Source: an uncultured Porphyromonadaceae bacterium (GTDB lineage: Bacteria; Bacteroidota; Bacteroidia; Bacteroidales; Muribaculaceae). From it: a stretch of DNA of 64,000 bases. Where the stretch lies: NCBI GenBank assembly GCA_937901905.1, contig CALDIF010000084.1:14857-78856 (forward strand), given 5' to 3'. Made by a program: the position numbers and the translations under genes. This document shows positions 8,699 through 17,624 of the stretch, piece by piece (within the stretch, counting starts at the first letter, position 1; every line of letters starts with the position of its first letter). The notes under the pieces were generated by a model. That model saw nothing but the letters and a program-made list of their open reading frames with translations. It did not search any database and was not told the DNA's origin.

Positions 8699-9388
8699 TT
8701 ACTCGAGCGTACCGGCGTTGGCGGCTTCGATCATTGCCTCGTTGGCACTGATGTATATCTCAACGCGACGGTTCTGGGCGCGACCGGGCTCGGTGTCGTT
8801 GCTTGCGACAGGATAGTCGTAGGCACAACCCTCGGCACTCATGCGAGCTGAACTCACACCGGCATTCATCAGATAGGTCTTCACCGAGTTGGCGCGAGCC
8901 AACGACAATTTCTCGTTAGTTGCACGACTGCCCGTATTGTCGGTGTGACCGGCGATTTGAATGTTAGTGTCGGGATTATTAATGAGCGAGGTGGCAAAGG
9001 TGTTCAATGCACTCTTGGCACTGTTGCTCAAGTTGCTCTTGCCCGTTGCGAACAAGATGCCGCTCTCGAGGGTCACCTTGAGCGCGGGGTTATCGTTCCG
9101 GTCGGTAACGGTCTCAACAGTTGCGCCCTCAATATTCTCGAGTTCTTTCTTCTGCTTGTCCATCTTCTTGCCGATGAGCGTACCGGCGACACCACCGGCG
9201 ACAGCACCGACGGCAGCACCGATAGCGGCACCCTTACCCTTGCCGAATATAGCACCTAAACCCGCACCCACAGCAGCACCGCCACCGGTACCGATTATCG
9301 CACCCTTTCCGGTGTTACTCATTGAACTACAACCTACCGTTGTAATCAACAATAGTGCGCTAAGCACCATGCAAATCATCTTTTTCAT
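8699..9388 (-). CDS. OmpA-family lipoprotein with glycine-zipper region
   Basis: The protein is 229 aa. A lipoprotein signal ends at Cys20 (LLLITTVGCSS). A Gly/Ala-rich glycine-zipper segment follows (about 28-74, repeated GAAxGAxxG). The C-terminal OmpA peptidoglycan-binding domain covers about 105-220, with IAGHTDNTGS and the NRRVEIYI end block. It should tether the outer membrane to peptidoglycan. It is monocistronic, with its own promoter (9434-9441) and terminator. Confidence 0.87.
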   Translation of the reverse strand: MKKMICMVLSALLLITTVGCSSMSNTGKGAIIGTGGGAAVGAGLGAIFGKGKGAAIGAAVGAVAGGVAGTLIGKKMDKQKKELENIEGATVETVTDRNDNPALKVTLESGILFATGKSNLSNSAKSALNTFATSLINNPDTNIQIAGHTDNTGSRATNEKLSLARANSVKTYLMNAGVSSARMSAEGCAYDYPVASNDTEPGRAQNRRVEIYISANEAMIEAANAGTLE

Positions 9389-9433
9389 CTCGTGTAAACT
9401 GTAATTTGGTTACTAACTGATATTTCTAATATG

Positions 9434-9441
9434 CAAAGGTA
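9434..9441 (-). promoter_or_regulatory. -7 box of the ompA promoter
   Basis: The box TACCTTTG on the - strand matches TAnnTTTG and lies about 46 nt upstream of the ompA ATG. A TTTG lies 23 nt further upstream as a possible -33 box. Confidence 0.6.
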
Positions 9442-9523
9442 AACAATTTTATCAATTTACTGCTCAAATTAACACATTTTATCAGTATTTTGCAATATAA
9501 AATTCGCCATAGGTAATCGCGCC

Positions 9524-11512
9524 TTAACTCTTCAAGGTTATGGGGCGGTAAGCACGTTCCTTGATTGCACCGGAACGGAATGCGCGCAACAACTCCTGCA
9601 GGTCGGCAATTTGATGTCTCAATTCCTCGCCCTTGTCGGTATCCTTGACCATCATGCGGTGATTGGTCATCTCAACCAATTGGACGGTCGACTTGATGTC
9701 TTGCCCCAATTCAACGGCATTTTCTATTGAGGTGAACGGCTCGTGTTGTACCAGTTGAAATCCTCGAGAGTGATACACGAGAGTATAACCGGCTATACCG
9801 GTTTCGGGTTGATAAGCCTTGGAGAAACCGCCATCAATCACCATCAGTTTGCCTCCGGCTTTGATCGGGTTCTCTCCCTTAATTGTCTTGACGGGCACAT
9901 GCCCGTTGATGATGTGCCTATATTGTCCCGTGACACCGAATTCATCGAGAATCATGTCCACCACGGTCTCGTCATCGCGCAAACGGTAATATGCTCCTTT
10001 AACCTCGGTATGCGCCGCTTTATCGGTAATGAAATAGCGTTCGAAAGTTGCCATCTTGTCCTTGTCGAATGCCGGTGAGTTCTTGCCACACCACAAGTAC
10101 CACACATAGTCGAGGGCAAATGCCTGTTGTTCGGGCGTGTCGGCTCCGAAGTAAGCCTCGCGAATTAAATTTCCCACACAGTCGAGCAATGCCTTTCCAT
10201 GATAGGTATTGCCGGCAATGACAATGTCTTTTAACGTACCGTCGTCATTGAGCGGCATGGACGCGTGATACAACAAGTTGCCGTTAGCAACGGTGTAGAT
10301 ACAACCGTTACGGAACAGGCACTTGATGTGACGGCGCAATTTTTCACTTCGCACAAACGAGCGATGCAATTTCTCCACAACAGTCTGCTCATCGGGAGTT
10401 AAAGCATAGGGTGCATCGGGATCTACCGTCGGGAAATTCATGTCGCACATGGGGTACACAGCATCGCCCACGGTCACTGTGGCTTCGGCGCGATTGATGC
10501 GATGCAGCAATAAGCGGTCGTCCATTTCGAACTCCGGACGGCGTATAATCGTGGCCGCCTCCAACTTGAACTGGATTATGGCAATAGCCTTGTGCATACG
10601 CGCGACAAGTGCGGCGGTGCGATAATGCTCGGGGCTCAAAGAGTCGGTATCACGGGGCATAAAACGCTCGCACTCGTCGTCGGCATAGGTCTCGAGTGCA
10701 AAGGTTGCTAACGGCAGCAGATTAATACCGTATCCGTCTTCCAACACGCTCTGATTACCGTAGCGCAAGGCGATGCGAACCACGTTGGCGATGCAGCAAT
10801 CGTTCCCGCTCGCGGCTCCCATCCACAAGATGTCATGATTACCCCACTGGAAATCAAAATCGTGATAATTACACAGTATATCCATTATCTTGTCAGGACT
10901 CGGACCGCGATCGTACACATCACCCAAAATGTGCAAGCGGTCAATAGTGAGTTGCTGGATTAGGTTGCACATTGCAATGATGAAACTGTCGGCTTGACCG
11001 GTCGAAATGATAGTGCGTACCACCACGTCGACGTAGGCTTGCTTATTGGGGTCGCTCGATGTCTCGTGCAACAGTTCTTGAATGATGTAAGAATAATCGT
11101 CAGGCAATGCCTTGTGTACCTTGCTGCGAGTGTACTTGGACGACACGCTGCGACACACCCTCACAAGACGATTAATAGTAATGAAATACCAGTCGCCCAA
11201 CTCGTCGCTCTCGTCAATTTCTTGCTTAATCAAGTCCAACTTGCGCTCGGGATAGTAGATGAGCGTGCACAACTCTTGCTGCTCACGATGACCGAGGGTC
11301 TCGTTGAATATTTCACGCACTTTGCGCTTGATTGTGCCGGAGGCATTGCGCAGCACGTGCTGGAATGCTTCGTACTCTCCGTGCAAGTCGGCAAGAAAAT
11401 GCTCGGTGCCTTTGGGCAAGTTTAAAATTGCTTCAAGGTTAATAATCTCGGTGCTGGCAGTCGCGATGTTAGGGAAATTGCGCGACAACAACGACAGGTA
11501 TCGCAAATCCAT
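9524..11512 (-). CDS. fbp: Class III fructose-1,6-bisphosphatase
   Basis: I chose the ATG at 11512 (MDLRYLSLLSRNFPN), where homology to the family would begin; earlier in-frame starts add an unlikely 21 residues. The protein is then 662 aa, the usual size of this Firmicutes/Bacteroidetes class. Metallophosphatase motifs are visible: FLADLHGEYEAF, LGDVYDRGP, WGNHDILWMG and NGHVPVKTIKGE. It converts fructose-1,6-bisphosphate to fructose-6-phosphate in gluconeogenesis. Its neighbour pgm acts on the same hexose-phosphate pool. Confidence 0.93.
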   Translation of the reverse strand: MDLRYLSLLSRNFPNIATASTEIINLEAILNLPKGTEHFLADLHGEYEAFQHVLRNASGTIKRKVREIFNETLGHREQQELCTLIYYPERKLDLIKQEIDESDELGDWYFITINRLVRVCRSVSSKYTRSKVHKALPDDYSYIIQELLHETSSDPNKQAYVDVVVRTIISTGQADSFIIAMCNLIQQLTIDRLHILGDVYDRGPSPDKIMDILCNYHDFDFQWGNHDILWMGAASGNDCCIANVVRIALRYGNQSVLEDGYGINLLPLATFALETYADDECERFMPRDTDSLSPEHYRTAALVARMHKAIAIIQFKLEAATIIRRPEFEMDDRLLLHRINRAEATVTVGDAVYPMCDMNFPTVDPDAPYALTPDEQTVVEKLHRSFVRSEKLRRHIKCLFRNGCIYTVANGNLLYHASMPLNDDGTLKDIVIAGNTYHGKALLDCVGNLIREAYFGADTPEQQAFALDYVWYLWCGKNSPAFDKDKMATFERYFITDKAAHTEVKGAYYRLRDDETVVDMILDEFGVTGQYRHIINGHVPVKTIKGENPIKAGGKLMVIDGGFSKAYQPETGIAGYTLVYHSRGFQLVQHEPFTSIENAVELGQDIKSTVQLVEMTNHRMMVKDTDKGEELRHQIADLQELLRAFRSGAIKERAYRPITLKS

Positions 11513-11546
11513 GATGATATAGGGTGATAAAAGGGCTTCTACAGTA

Positions 11547-11588
11547 AGCGACATTAACGACACCGCTGCAAGCATCGTTAATGTCGCT
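11547..11588 (-). terminator. Stem-loop after pgm
   Basis: A perfect 14-bp stem (11547-11560 with 11575-11588) closes a 14-nt loop between pgm and fbp. No T-run follows on the - strand, so it may be a weak terminator or an mRNA-stabilising hairpin. Confidence 0.5.
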
Positions 11589-11635
11589 GTTATTTACACA
11601 ATATTGTCAATTTTCAAGAATGACACGCTGTCAAA

Positions 11636-13390
11636 TCAAATTCCGAGGTCACGGCAAATGGTGTCAATCTTGGCATCTGCCCACTCGTTCTTGGCATCGT
11701 AAGCATCGGCACTCTCAAGAGTATCGTGTACCTCAATGTAGAACTTGATCTTGGGTTCGGTGCCACTGGGACGTATTGAAACCTTGGTGCCGTCCTCAGT
11801 GAAATATTGCAACACGTTACTGGTGGTGGGCATTTCAAGAGGAGTCACCTCGCCTGTCTTGACATCACGCTGCTGCAGCAACTGGAAGTCGCGAATAAGC
11901 ACCACGGGCGAGCCGGCGATTTCTTTTTGGGGATTTTCGCGGAAGTTCTTCATCATCAACGCGATTTCCTCGGCACCGCTCTTACCCGGACGCACGACAC
12001 TGATGCCACGCTCCTTGCTGTAACCGTAGGTCATGTAAACATCAATGAGCATGTCGTTGAGTGACATTCCCTTATCCTTTGCCCATGCGGCAATCTCCGC
12101 CATCAAGGGGATTGACGAAACCGAGTCCTTATCGCGGGCGAATGTCTCGGGAAGGTAGCCGTAACTCTCCTCACCGCCACCGAGGTACTTGGCTTCGGTG
12201 CCCTCAAGGTCGCGCATCACAGTTGCAATCCACTTGAAGCCGGTGTAGCAGTCGTACATCTTGATGCCTAATTTCTTGGCCATCTTGGCTATCAACTCGC
12301 TGGTCACAATGGTCTTGACAATGTACTCGTTGCCAGTCAAACGCCCCAACTCCTTGTTGCGAGCCATCAAGTAATAGTGGAAAATGATCTGGATTTGATT
12401 GCCGTTAAGCAGGTCGTAAACGCCCTTGGTGTTCTTGATGACAACTGCGATACGGTCGGCATCGGGGTCGCTTGCCATGGCGATGTCTGCCTGCGTCTCG
12501 GTCGCCTTGTCGATTGCCATCTTCATCGTGGGAGGCATCTCGGGGTTGGGTTTTCCGTCAACAGTGGGGAACTCGCCGGTCATCACGTCCTGCTCGGGCA
12601 CGTGAATGATGTTGGTAAAGCCCCAACGCTCCAATGAACGCGGAATGATGTAACGTCCCACGCCGTGGATAGGAGTATACACGATTTTGAGGTCGTGTTG
12701 ACGGGCATCAATATCGGGACTGAGTGAGAGCGTGTGTATTTGCTCGAGATATTGCTCATCAATGTTCTCACCGATAGTCTCAATCAAGTCGGGATTACCC
12801 TCAAAGCGCACTTCGCTGATGTCCTTGATTGCCTCCACATACTTGATGATATTGACATCATGAGGCGATACGACTTGGGCACCGTCGTCCCAGTAAGCCT
12901 TGTATCCGTTGTACTCCTTGGGGTTGTGGCTCGCAGTGATGTTAACACCGCTTTGGCAACCGAGCAGGCGCACAGCGTAACTCAACTCGGGTGTCGGACG
13001 GGGACCTTCAAACAAGTACACTTTAATGCCGTTAGCCGAGAAGACATTGGCAACAGTCTCGGCAAACAAGCGACTGTTGTTGCGCACGTCGTGTCCCACA
13101 ACGACCTTGATTTGGTCAAGGTGCTTGAATGCCTCGTTGAGGTAGTTGGCAAGACCTTGAGTAGCCGAGCCGACAGTGTAGATATTCATGCGGTTGCAAC
13201 CGGCACCCATGATGCCACGCAAACCACCGGTACCGAACTCAAGAGTTTTATAGAAGGACTCAATCAAATCGGTCTTGTCCTCACTGTCGAGCATACGGCG
13301 CACCTCGGCACGTGTTGCCTCATCATAACCATCGCCCAACCATTGTTGTGCGACTGCCGTCACTTGTTGTAACAATTGTTCGTCGTTCAT
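11636..13390 (-). CDS. Phosphoglucomutase / phosphomannomutase (alpha-D-phosphohexomutase)
   Basis: The protein is 584 aa. The four family landmarks are present in order: phosphoserine loop ITASHNPKEYNGYK, Mg2+ loop ASDPDADRIAV, sugar loop GGGEESYGYL and phosphate loop RPSGTEPKIKFYI. It interconverts 1- and 6-phosphohexoses. The long form with GYKAYWDDGAQ is typical of Bacteroidetes and Firmicutes PgcA-type phosphoglucomutases. It is monocistronic with a near-consensus promoter upstream. Confidence 0.9.
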   Translation of the reverse strand: MNDEQLLQQVTAVAQQWLGDGYDEATRAEVRRMLDSEDKTDLIESFYKTLEFGTGGLRGIMGAGCNRMNIYTVGSATQGLANYLNEAFKHLDQIKVVVGHDVRNNSRLFAETVANVFSANGIKVYLFEGPRPTPELSYAVRLLGCQSGVNITASHNPKEYNGYKAYWDDGAQVVSPHDVNIIKYVEAIKDISEVRFEGNPDLIETIGENIDEQYLEQIHTLSLSPDIDARQHDLKIVYTPIHGVGRYIIPRSLERWGFTNIIHVPEQDVMTGEFPTVDGKPNPEMPPTMKMAIDKATETQADIAMASDPDADRIAVVIKNTKGVYDLLNGNQIQIIFHYYLMARNKELGRLTGNEYIVKTIVTSELIAKMAKKLGIKMYDCYTGFKWIATVMRDLEGTEAKYLGGGEESYGYLPETFARDKDSVSSIPLMAEIAAWAKDKGMSLNDMLIDVYMTYGYSKERGISVVRPGKSGAEEIALMMKNFRENPQKEIAGSPVVLIRDFQLLQQRDVKTGEVTPLEMPTTSNVLQYFTEDGTKVSIRPSGTEPKIKFYIEVHDTLESADAYDAKNEWADAKIDTICRDLGI

Positions 13391-13447
13391 GTTGTTTAAA
13401 TGATATAGTTATTTAAAGATTAATAAGTCACGATAATAATATTCCCA

Positions 13448-13478
13448 CAAATATACACATTTTTCGTCGTACCACAAA
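13448..13478 (-). promoter_or_regulatory. pgm promoter
   Basis: On the - strand a TTTG (13475-13478) is followed after exactly 19 nt by TATATTTG (13448-13455). This is a full match to the Bacteroidetes -33/-7 pattern, about 58 nt before the pgm ATG. Confidence 0.75.
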
Positions 13479-13570
13479 TTTTCAAGTCGAAAAAGCGCAC
13501 TTGAAGCGCATTTCGGTCACTCAAATGACTGCTCGCTTGTGTGAAACACGCCATGTGCGCCACACTTGTC

Positions 13571-14251
13571 CTATCGCAGCGAAGACAAAATACTTTTTAA
13601 TATCGCGAAAGTGTGGCGAGGTGCGTCCTGCCAAAAGGCGGTGTAATCGAGTGTGTTGTCATGGCTCGCCATCGGAGAATCGCTAATGACGCGCAGACTC
13701 ATGAACGGGACGTGCATCACGTGGCATACTTGGGCTATAGAACCGCTTTCCATGTCAAGGGCGAGCACATCGGGATAGTCACGCTTGATGGCAAGAGCAC
13801 GCTCGGTCGTGTCGACAAACCAATCGCCCGAACAAATCAAACCTTTGTGAATACCGGCTTCGTCGGGAACTCCGTCAACCAATTTTTTGTCTGCCTCAAA
13901 ATAATGCGGTAAACCTTGAATACGCCCCAACTCGGTCTCGGGACCGCACCACACGTCATGGTAAGCGACTCTCTCGCCCACCACAACATCGCCCATAGCG
14001 AGCGACGAGTCACCGGCTCCGGCGACACCGGTATTGATCACCGCATCAGGGGCGAATTTACTCACCATGAGAGTTGTGCCCACGGCGGCATTCACCTTTC
14101 CTATACCGCATTTCATAGCGACCACATCGATACCACCGATTTTACCGATGACAAATGTCATGTTATTGTCAAGGACACGACTGGCATTATCAATCTCGTC
14201 AAGGAGAAGTTCCATCTCCTTGTCCATTGCCACAATTACACCAATTCGCAT
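13571..14251 (-). CDS. mtnN: 5'-methylthioadenosine/S-adenosylhomocysteine nucleosidase
   Basis: The protein is 226 aa. It begins MRIGVIVAMDKEMELLLDEI, and the Glu in this block is catalytic in the family. VINTGVAGA and ALDMESGSIAQVCH (nucleoside-binding Met-Glu-Ser) are present, as is the Asp in VISDSP. It cleaves MTA and SAH to adenine plus a thioribose product, recycling sulfur and removing SAH. Confidence 0.9.
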   Translation of the reverse strand: MRIGVIVAMDKEMELLLDEIDNASRVLDNNMTFVIGKIGGIDVVAMKCGIGKVNAAVGTTLMVSKFAPDAVINTGVAGAGDSSLAMGDVVVGERVAYHDVWCGPETELGRIQGLPHYFEADKKLVDGVPDEAGIHKGLICSGDWFVDTTERALAIKRDYPDVLALDMESGSIAQVCHVMHVPFMSLRVISDSPMASHDNTLDYTAFWQDAPRHTFAILKSILSSLR

Positions 14252-14279
14252 GAATAGTTAAGTTTAGTTGTTTGAGTTG

Positions 14280-14287
14280 CAAATTTA
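14280..14287 (-). promoter_or_regulatory. -7 box of mtnN
   Basis: TAAATTTG on the - strand lies about 29 nt upstream of the mtnN ATG. Only a TTGC is found near the expected -33 position. Confidence 0.5.
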
Positions 14288-14425
14288 CGGTTAATTCCCG
14301 ACTTTTGCAACAGTATCATCAACACTGCCGTGCGCGTCCATATACCACTCACACGCAACGGTGTGTCCCGATTTGCTGTTTCGGAACGTTTGGCGCACGT
14401 TGATTTTTAAAAAACGCGTCACAGT

Positions 14426-14459
14426 TTGGTGAAAACTGTAAACTTTTTTGTAATTTTGC
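14426..14459 (+). promoter_or_regulatory. marC-lon promoter
   Basis: TTTG (14426-14429) and TAATTTTG (14452-14459) are 22 nt apart. The marC ATG follows about 31 nt downstream. Confidence 0.65.
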
Positions 14460-14490
14460 GTTTCGAAAAACTGATAATGCAAGAAAATTC

Positions 14491-15072
14491 ATGTTCTCAC
14501 AATTTAATTTTCAGCAATCGCTCAGCGCGTTTCTTGTTCTCATAGGTATAATAGATATTATCGGCTCTATCCCCATCATACTGCAGTTGAGGGAAAAAGG
14601 TCGCGAAGTGAGCGCGTGGAAAGCCACGTTAATTTCTTTCGGATTGATGGTGGGCTTTTTTTTCGGTGGCAACTGGATACTGCAAATTTTCGGGTGTACA
14701 ATTGAGGCATTTGCTGTCGCAGGTTCGATATTAATCTTTTTCATGGGGCTTGAAATGGTATTGGACGTAGAGATTTTCAAAAACACCGGTCCCATCAAGG
14801 AAGCCACTCTTGTACCTATCGTCTTCCCATTGATTGCGGGTGCCGGCACGTTCACCACGTTAATATCACTGCGCGCGATGTATGCCGACATCAATATCTT
14901 GTTGGGCTTGATTGTCAACATGGTGTGGGTTTATGTTGTGATACGGTCAACCGATGTGATACGTCGCTTGCTCGGCATCAGCGGTATTTATTTCATTCGC
15001 AAGTTCTTCGGTATTATTCTGCTCGCCATTTCGGTTAAGATGTTCACCGAGAACCTTGCCAATTCACTATAA
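14491..15072 (+). CDS. MarC-family integral membrane protein
   Basis: The protein is 193 aa with about six hydrophobic segments. It shows family blocks IIDIIGSIPIIL, FGGNWILQIFG and PLIAGAGTFTTL. MarC proteins are six-helix inner-membrane proteins of uncertain substrate, sometimes annotated as NAAT transporters. It lies 26 nt upstream of lon on the same strand and probably shares its transcript. Confidence 0.85.
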   Translation: MFSQFNFQQSLSAFLVLIGIIDIIGSIPIILQLREKGREVSAWKATLISFGLMVGFFFGGNWILQIFGCTIEAFAVAGSILIFFMGLEMVLDVEIFKNTGPIKEATLVPIVFPLIAGAGTFTTLISLRAMYADINILLGLIVNMVWVYVVIRSTDVIRRLLGISGIYFIRKFFGIILLAISVKMFTENLANSL

Positions 15073-15098
15073 CCGTACCAACTTTTCATTATTATCCA

Positions 15099-17525
15099 AT
15101 GAGTTTGATTGATAAAGATAATTGTCACAATATACACGTCCAACCCAAGGTGAGTGCCATTATCACCGAGGTTCATCAAGACAAGGTGGGTGGCGAGCAG
15201 GCAGCACAGTTGTCCTCACAGGCGGTGTATCCTTTGTTACCGTTGCGTGGCACGGTTTTATTTCCCAACCTTGCCTTGCCGGTTGCCATTGAGCGCAAAT
15301 CCTCATTAAGCCTTGTCAAGGAAGCCGATAAGGAAGGTTTTATCATCGCTGTGGTGTGCCAAGTGGTTGCCGATGCCGAACGTCCCGAACTCAAAGAGTT
15401 AGGCGCAGTGGGCACCTATGCCCGTGTGCTCAAACTCATTCACATGCCCGATGACAGTTACACTGTGATATTACACGGCATCAAGTCGTTTGCCCTTGGC
15501 GAAATTGTTTCACGAGAGCCTTACTATAAGGCGCTTACCACCCCTATAGAAGCCGGAGAAGCTCCGCGACGCAATGCCGAGTTCAAGGCTTTGATGCAGT
15601 CCATAAGTGAGATAACCCGTCACATGCTCGAAATAATGGGCGATGGAGGGCAGGAATTGCAATTCTCGTTAAACAACATCAAAGACCGCAAGTTATTGAT
15701 TGACTTCCTTGCAATGAACTTGCCCTTTGACGTGAAGCAGAAACAAGCGATGCTCGAGGAGAACAATGTGATGCATCGCGGTTACATGCTCTACCGGTGC
15801 TTGCAACAAGAAAACCAGTTGCTCGAGTTGCGCGACAATATACGCACTCGCACCCAAATGGACATCAGTCAGCAACAGCGCGAGCACTTCCTGCAACAAC
15901 AGTTGCGAACCATACAAGAGGAATTGGGTACCGACGTGAACGACATGGAGACGCTTCAAAAACGCTATGAAGCACGACGCTCGTCCATGCCCGATGACGC
16001 TTGCACCATGTTTGAACGAGAATTGCGCAAGTTGGAACGTCTTAATCCGCAGGCTCCCGATTATAGCGTACAGTATAATTATTTGGACGAATTTCTCAAC
16101 CTGCCGTGGAACACCTATTCGACCGACAACTTTGACCTCAAGCATGCCGAACGTCGTCTCAATCGCGACCACTACGGCTTGGACAAGGTTAAGGAGCGCA
16201 TTCTCGAGCACTTGGCTGTGTTGAGTTTGCGTGGCGATTTCAAGTCGCCCATATTGTGTCTGTACGGTCCGCCGGGAGTCGGCAAGACATCGCTCGGGAA
16301 GTCAATTGCAACAGCGTTGGGCCGTAAGTACGCGCGCATATCACTCGGCGGTTTGCACGACGAGTCGGAAATCAGAGGTCATCGACGCACATACGTCGGC
16401 GCGATGTCAGGACGCATCATGAGTGCCATTTCTCATTGTGGCACATCTAATCCTGTCATTGTACTCGACGAGATCGATAAGGTTGGTGTTGACTACAAGG
16501 GCGACCCCCGGAGTGCGTTGCTTGAGGTGTTGGATCCGGAACAAAACAGCCATTTCCACGACAATTACATTGATGTTGACTATGACTTGTCGCACGTCTT
16601 ATTCATCGCAACGGCCAACAACCTGTCAACAGTGTCACAGCCGCTGCTCGACCGCATGGAGGTAATTGAACTCAACAGTTACATGCTCGAAGAGAAAATT
16701 GAGATTGCCAAGCGACATCTTGTTCCAAAACAGTTGGAAGAAAACGGTTTCGCCAAGCGCGAGGTGCGTTTTACCGATGCCACTCTCTCGGCTCTCGCGA
16801 CCGGCTACACCCACGAGGCCGGAGTTCGACAATTGGAAAAAGCCATTGCCTCGGTCTTGCGCAAGTTGGCGCGCAAGAAGGTCATGGGCGAAGAGTACCC
16901 CACCGGTGTACGTCCCGCGATGTTACACGAGTTGTTAGGAGCCGAACGCTACAAGCCCGACCGATACGAGGGCAACACATTTACCGGTGTGGTAACCGGA
17001 TTGGCATGGACGCGTGTGGGAGGCGAAATACTCTACGTTGAGTCGTCATTGGCAGCCGGAAAGGGCGAGAAACTCACGCTGACCGGCAACCTCGGTGACG
17101 TGATGAAAGAAAGTGCTGTTATCGCCTTGCAGTACTTGCGCAGTCATGCCGATGAATTGGGCATTGACATTGACATGTTCGACAAGTATAATGTCCACAT
17201 TCATGTGCCCGAAGGTGCAATTCCCAAGGACGGGCCGTCGGCAGGTGTGACGATGGTTACCTCATTGGCATCATCGTTCACGCAACGTTTGGTCAAGCCC
17301 AAGTATGCCATGACGGGCGAGATAACGTTGAGGGGCAAGGTGCTGCCGGTGGGTGGTATCAGTGAGAAAATTCTTGCTGCCAAGCGAGCCGGTATAACCG
17401 ATATAATTCTATGTCGCGACAACGAGAAAGACATTAACGAAATCAAACCTCAGTATATAGGAGGTCTCACATTCCACTATGTTGACACTGTTGCCGATGT
17501 ATTGAACCTCGCTCTGCTGCCGTGA
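15099..17525 (+). CDS. lon: ATP-dependent protease La (Lon)
   Basis: The protein is 808 aa and has the full LonA layout: N-terminal substrate domain (about 40-240), coiled coil, AAA+ module (Walker A LYGPPGVGKTSLGKS; VIVLDEIDKVG) and S16 protease domain. The catalytic Ser is residue 714 in PKDGPSAG and the Lys is residue 757 in GGISEKILAAKRAG. It degrades misfolded and regulatory proteins in the cytosol. No TGTCA palindrome like those near the other chaperone genes is present just upstream. Confidence 0.95.
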   Translation: MSLIDKDNCHNIHVQPKVSAIITEVHQDKVGGEQAAQLSSQAVYPLLPLRGTVLFPNLALPVAIERKSSLSLVKEADKEGFIIAVVCQVVADAERPELKELGAVGTYARVLKLIHMPDDSYTVILHGIKSFALGEIVSREPYYKALTTPIEAGEAPRRNAEFKALMQSISEITRHMLEIMGDGGQELQFSLNNIKDRKLLIDFLAMNLPFDVKQKQAMLEENNVMHRGYMLYRCLQQENQLLELRDNIRTRTQMDISQQQREHFLQQQLRTIQEELGTDVNDMETLQKRYEARRSSMPDDACTMFERELRKLERLNPQAPDYSVQYNYLDEFLNLPWNTYSTDNFDLKHAERRLNRDHYGLDKVKERILEHLAVLSLRGDFKSPILCLYGPPGVGKTSLGKSIATALGRKYARISLGGLHDESEIRGHRRTYVGAMSGRIMSAISHCGTSNPVIVLDEIDKVGVDYKGDPRSALLEVLDPEQNSHFHDNYIDVDYDLSHVLFIATANNLSTVSQPLLDRMEVIELNSYMLEEKIEIAKRHLVPKQLEENGFAKREVRFTDATLSALATGYTHEAGVRQLEKAIASVLRKLARKKVMGEEYPTGVRPAMLHELLGAERYKPDRYEGNTFTGVVTGLAWTRVGGEILYVESSLAAGKGEKLTLTGNLGDVMKESAVIALQYLRSHADELGIDIDMFDKYNVHIHVPEGAIPKDGPSAGVTMVTSLASSFTQRLVKPKYAMTGEITLRGKVLPVGGISEKILAAKRAGITDIILCRDNEKDINEIKPQYIGGLTFHYVDTVADVLNLALLP

Positions 17526-17542
17526 GAGCGTGATTACAGTAA

Positions 17543-17583
17543 ATGTGAGGCGTGATACCGTTTTCAAGTATCACGCCTCACAT
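17543..17583 (+). terminator. lon terminator
   Basis: A perfect 16-bp stem (17543-17558 with 17568-17583) closes a 9-nt loop and is followed by CTGTTTAATTTT. It may also act on the convergent amylase transcript. Confidence 0.8.
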
Positions 17584-17624
17584 CTGTTTAATTTTAATAA
17601 CTTATGTGACTGCTCAAAGCGACA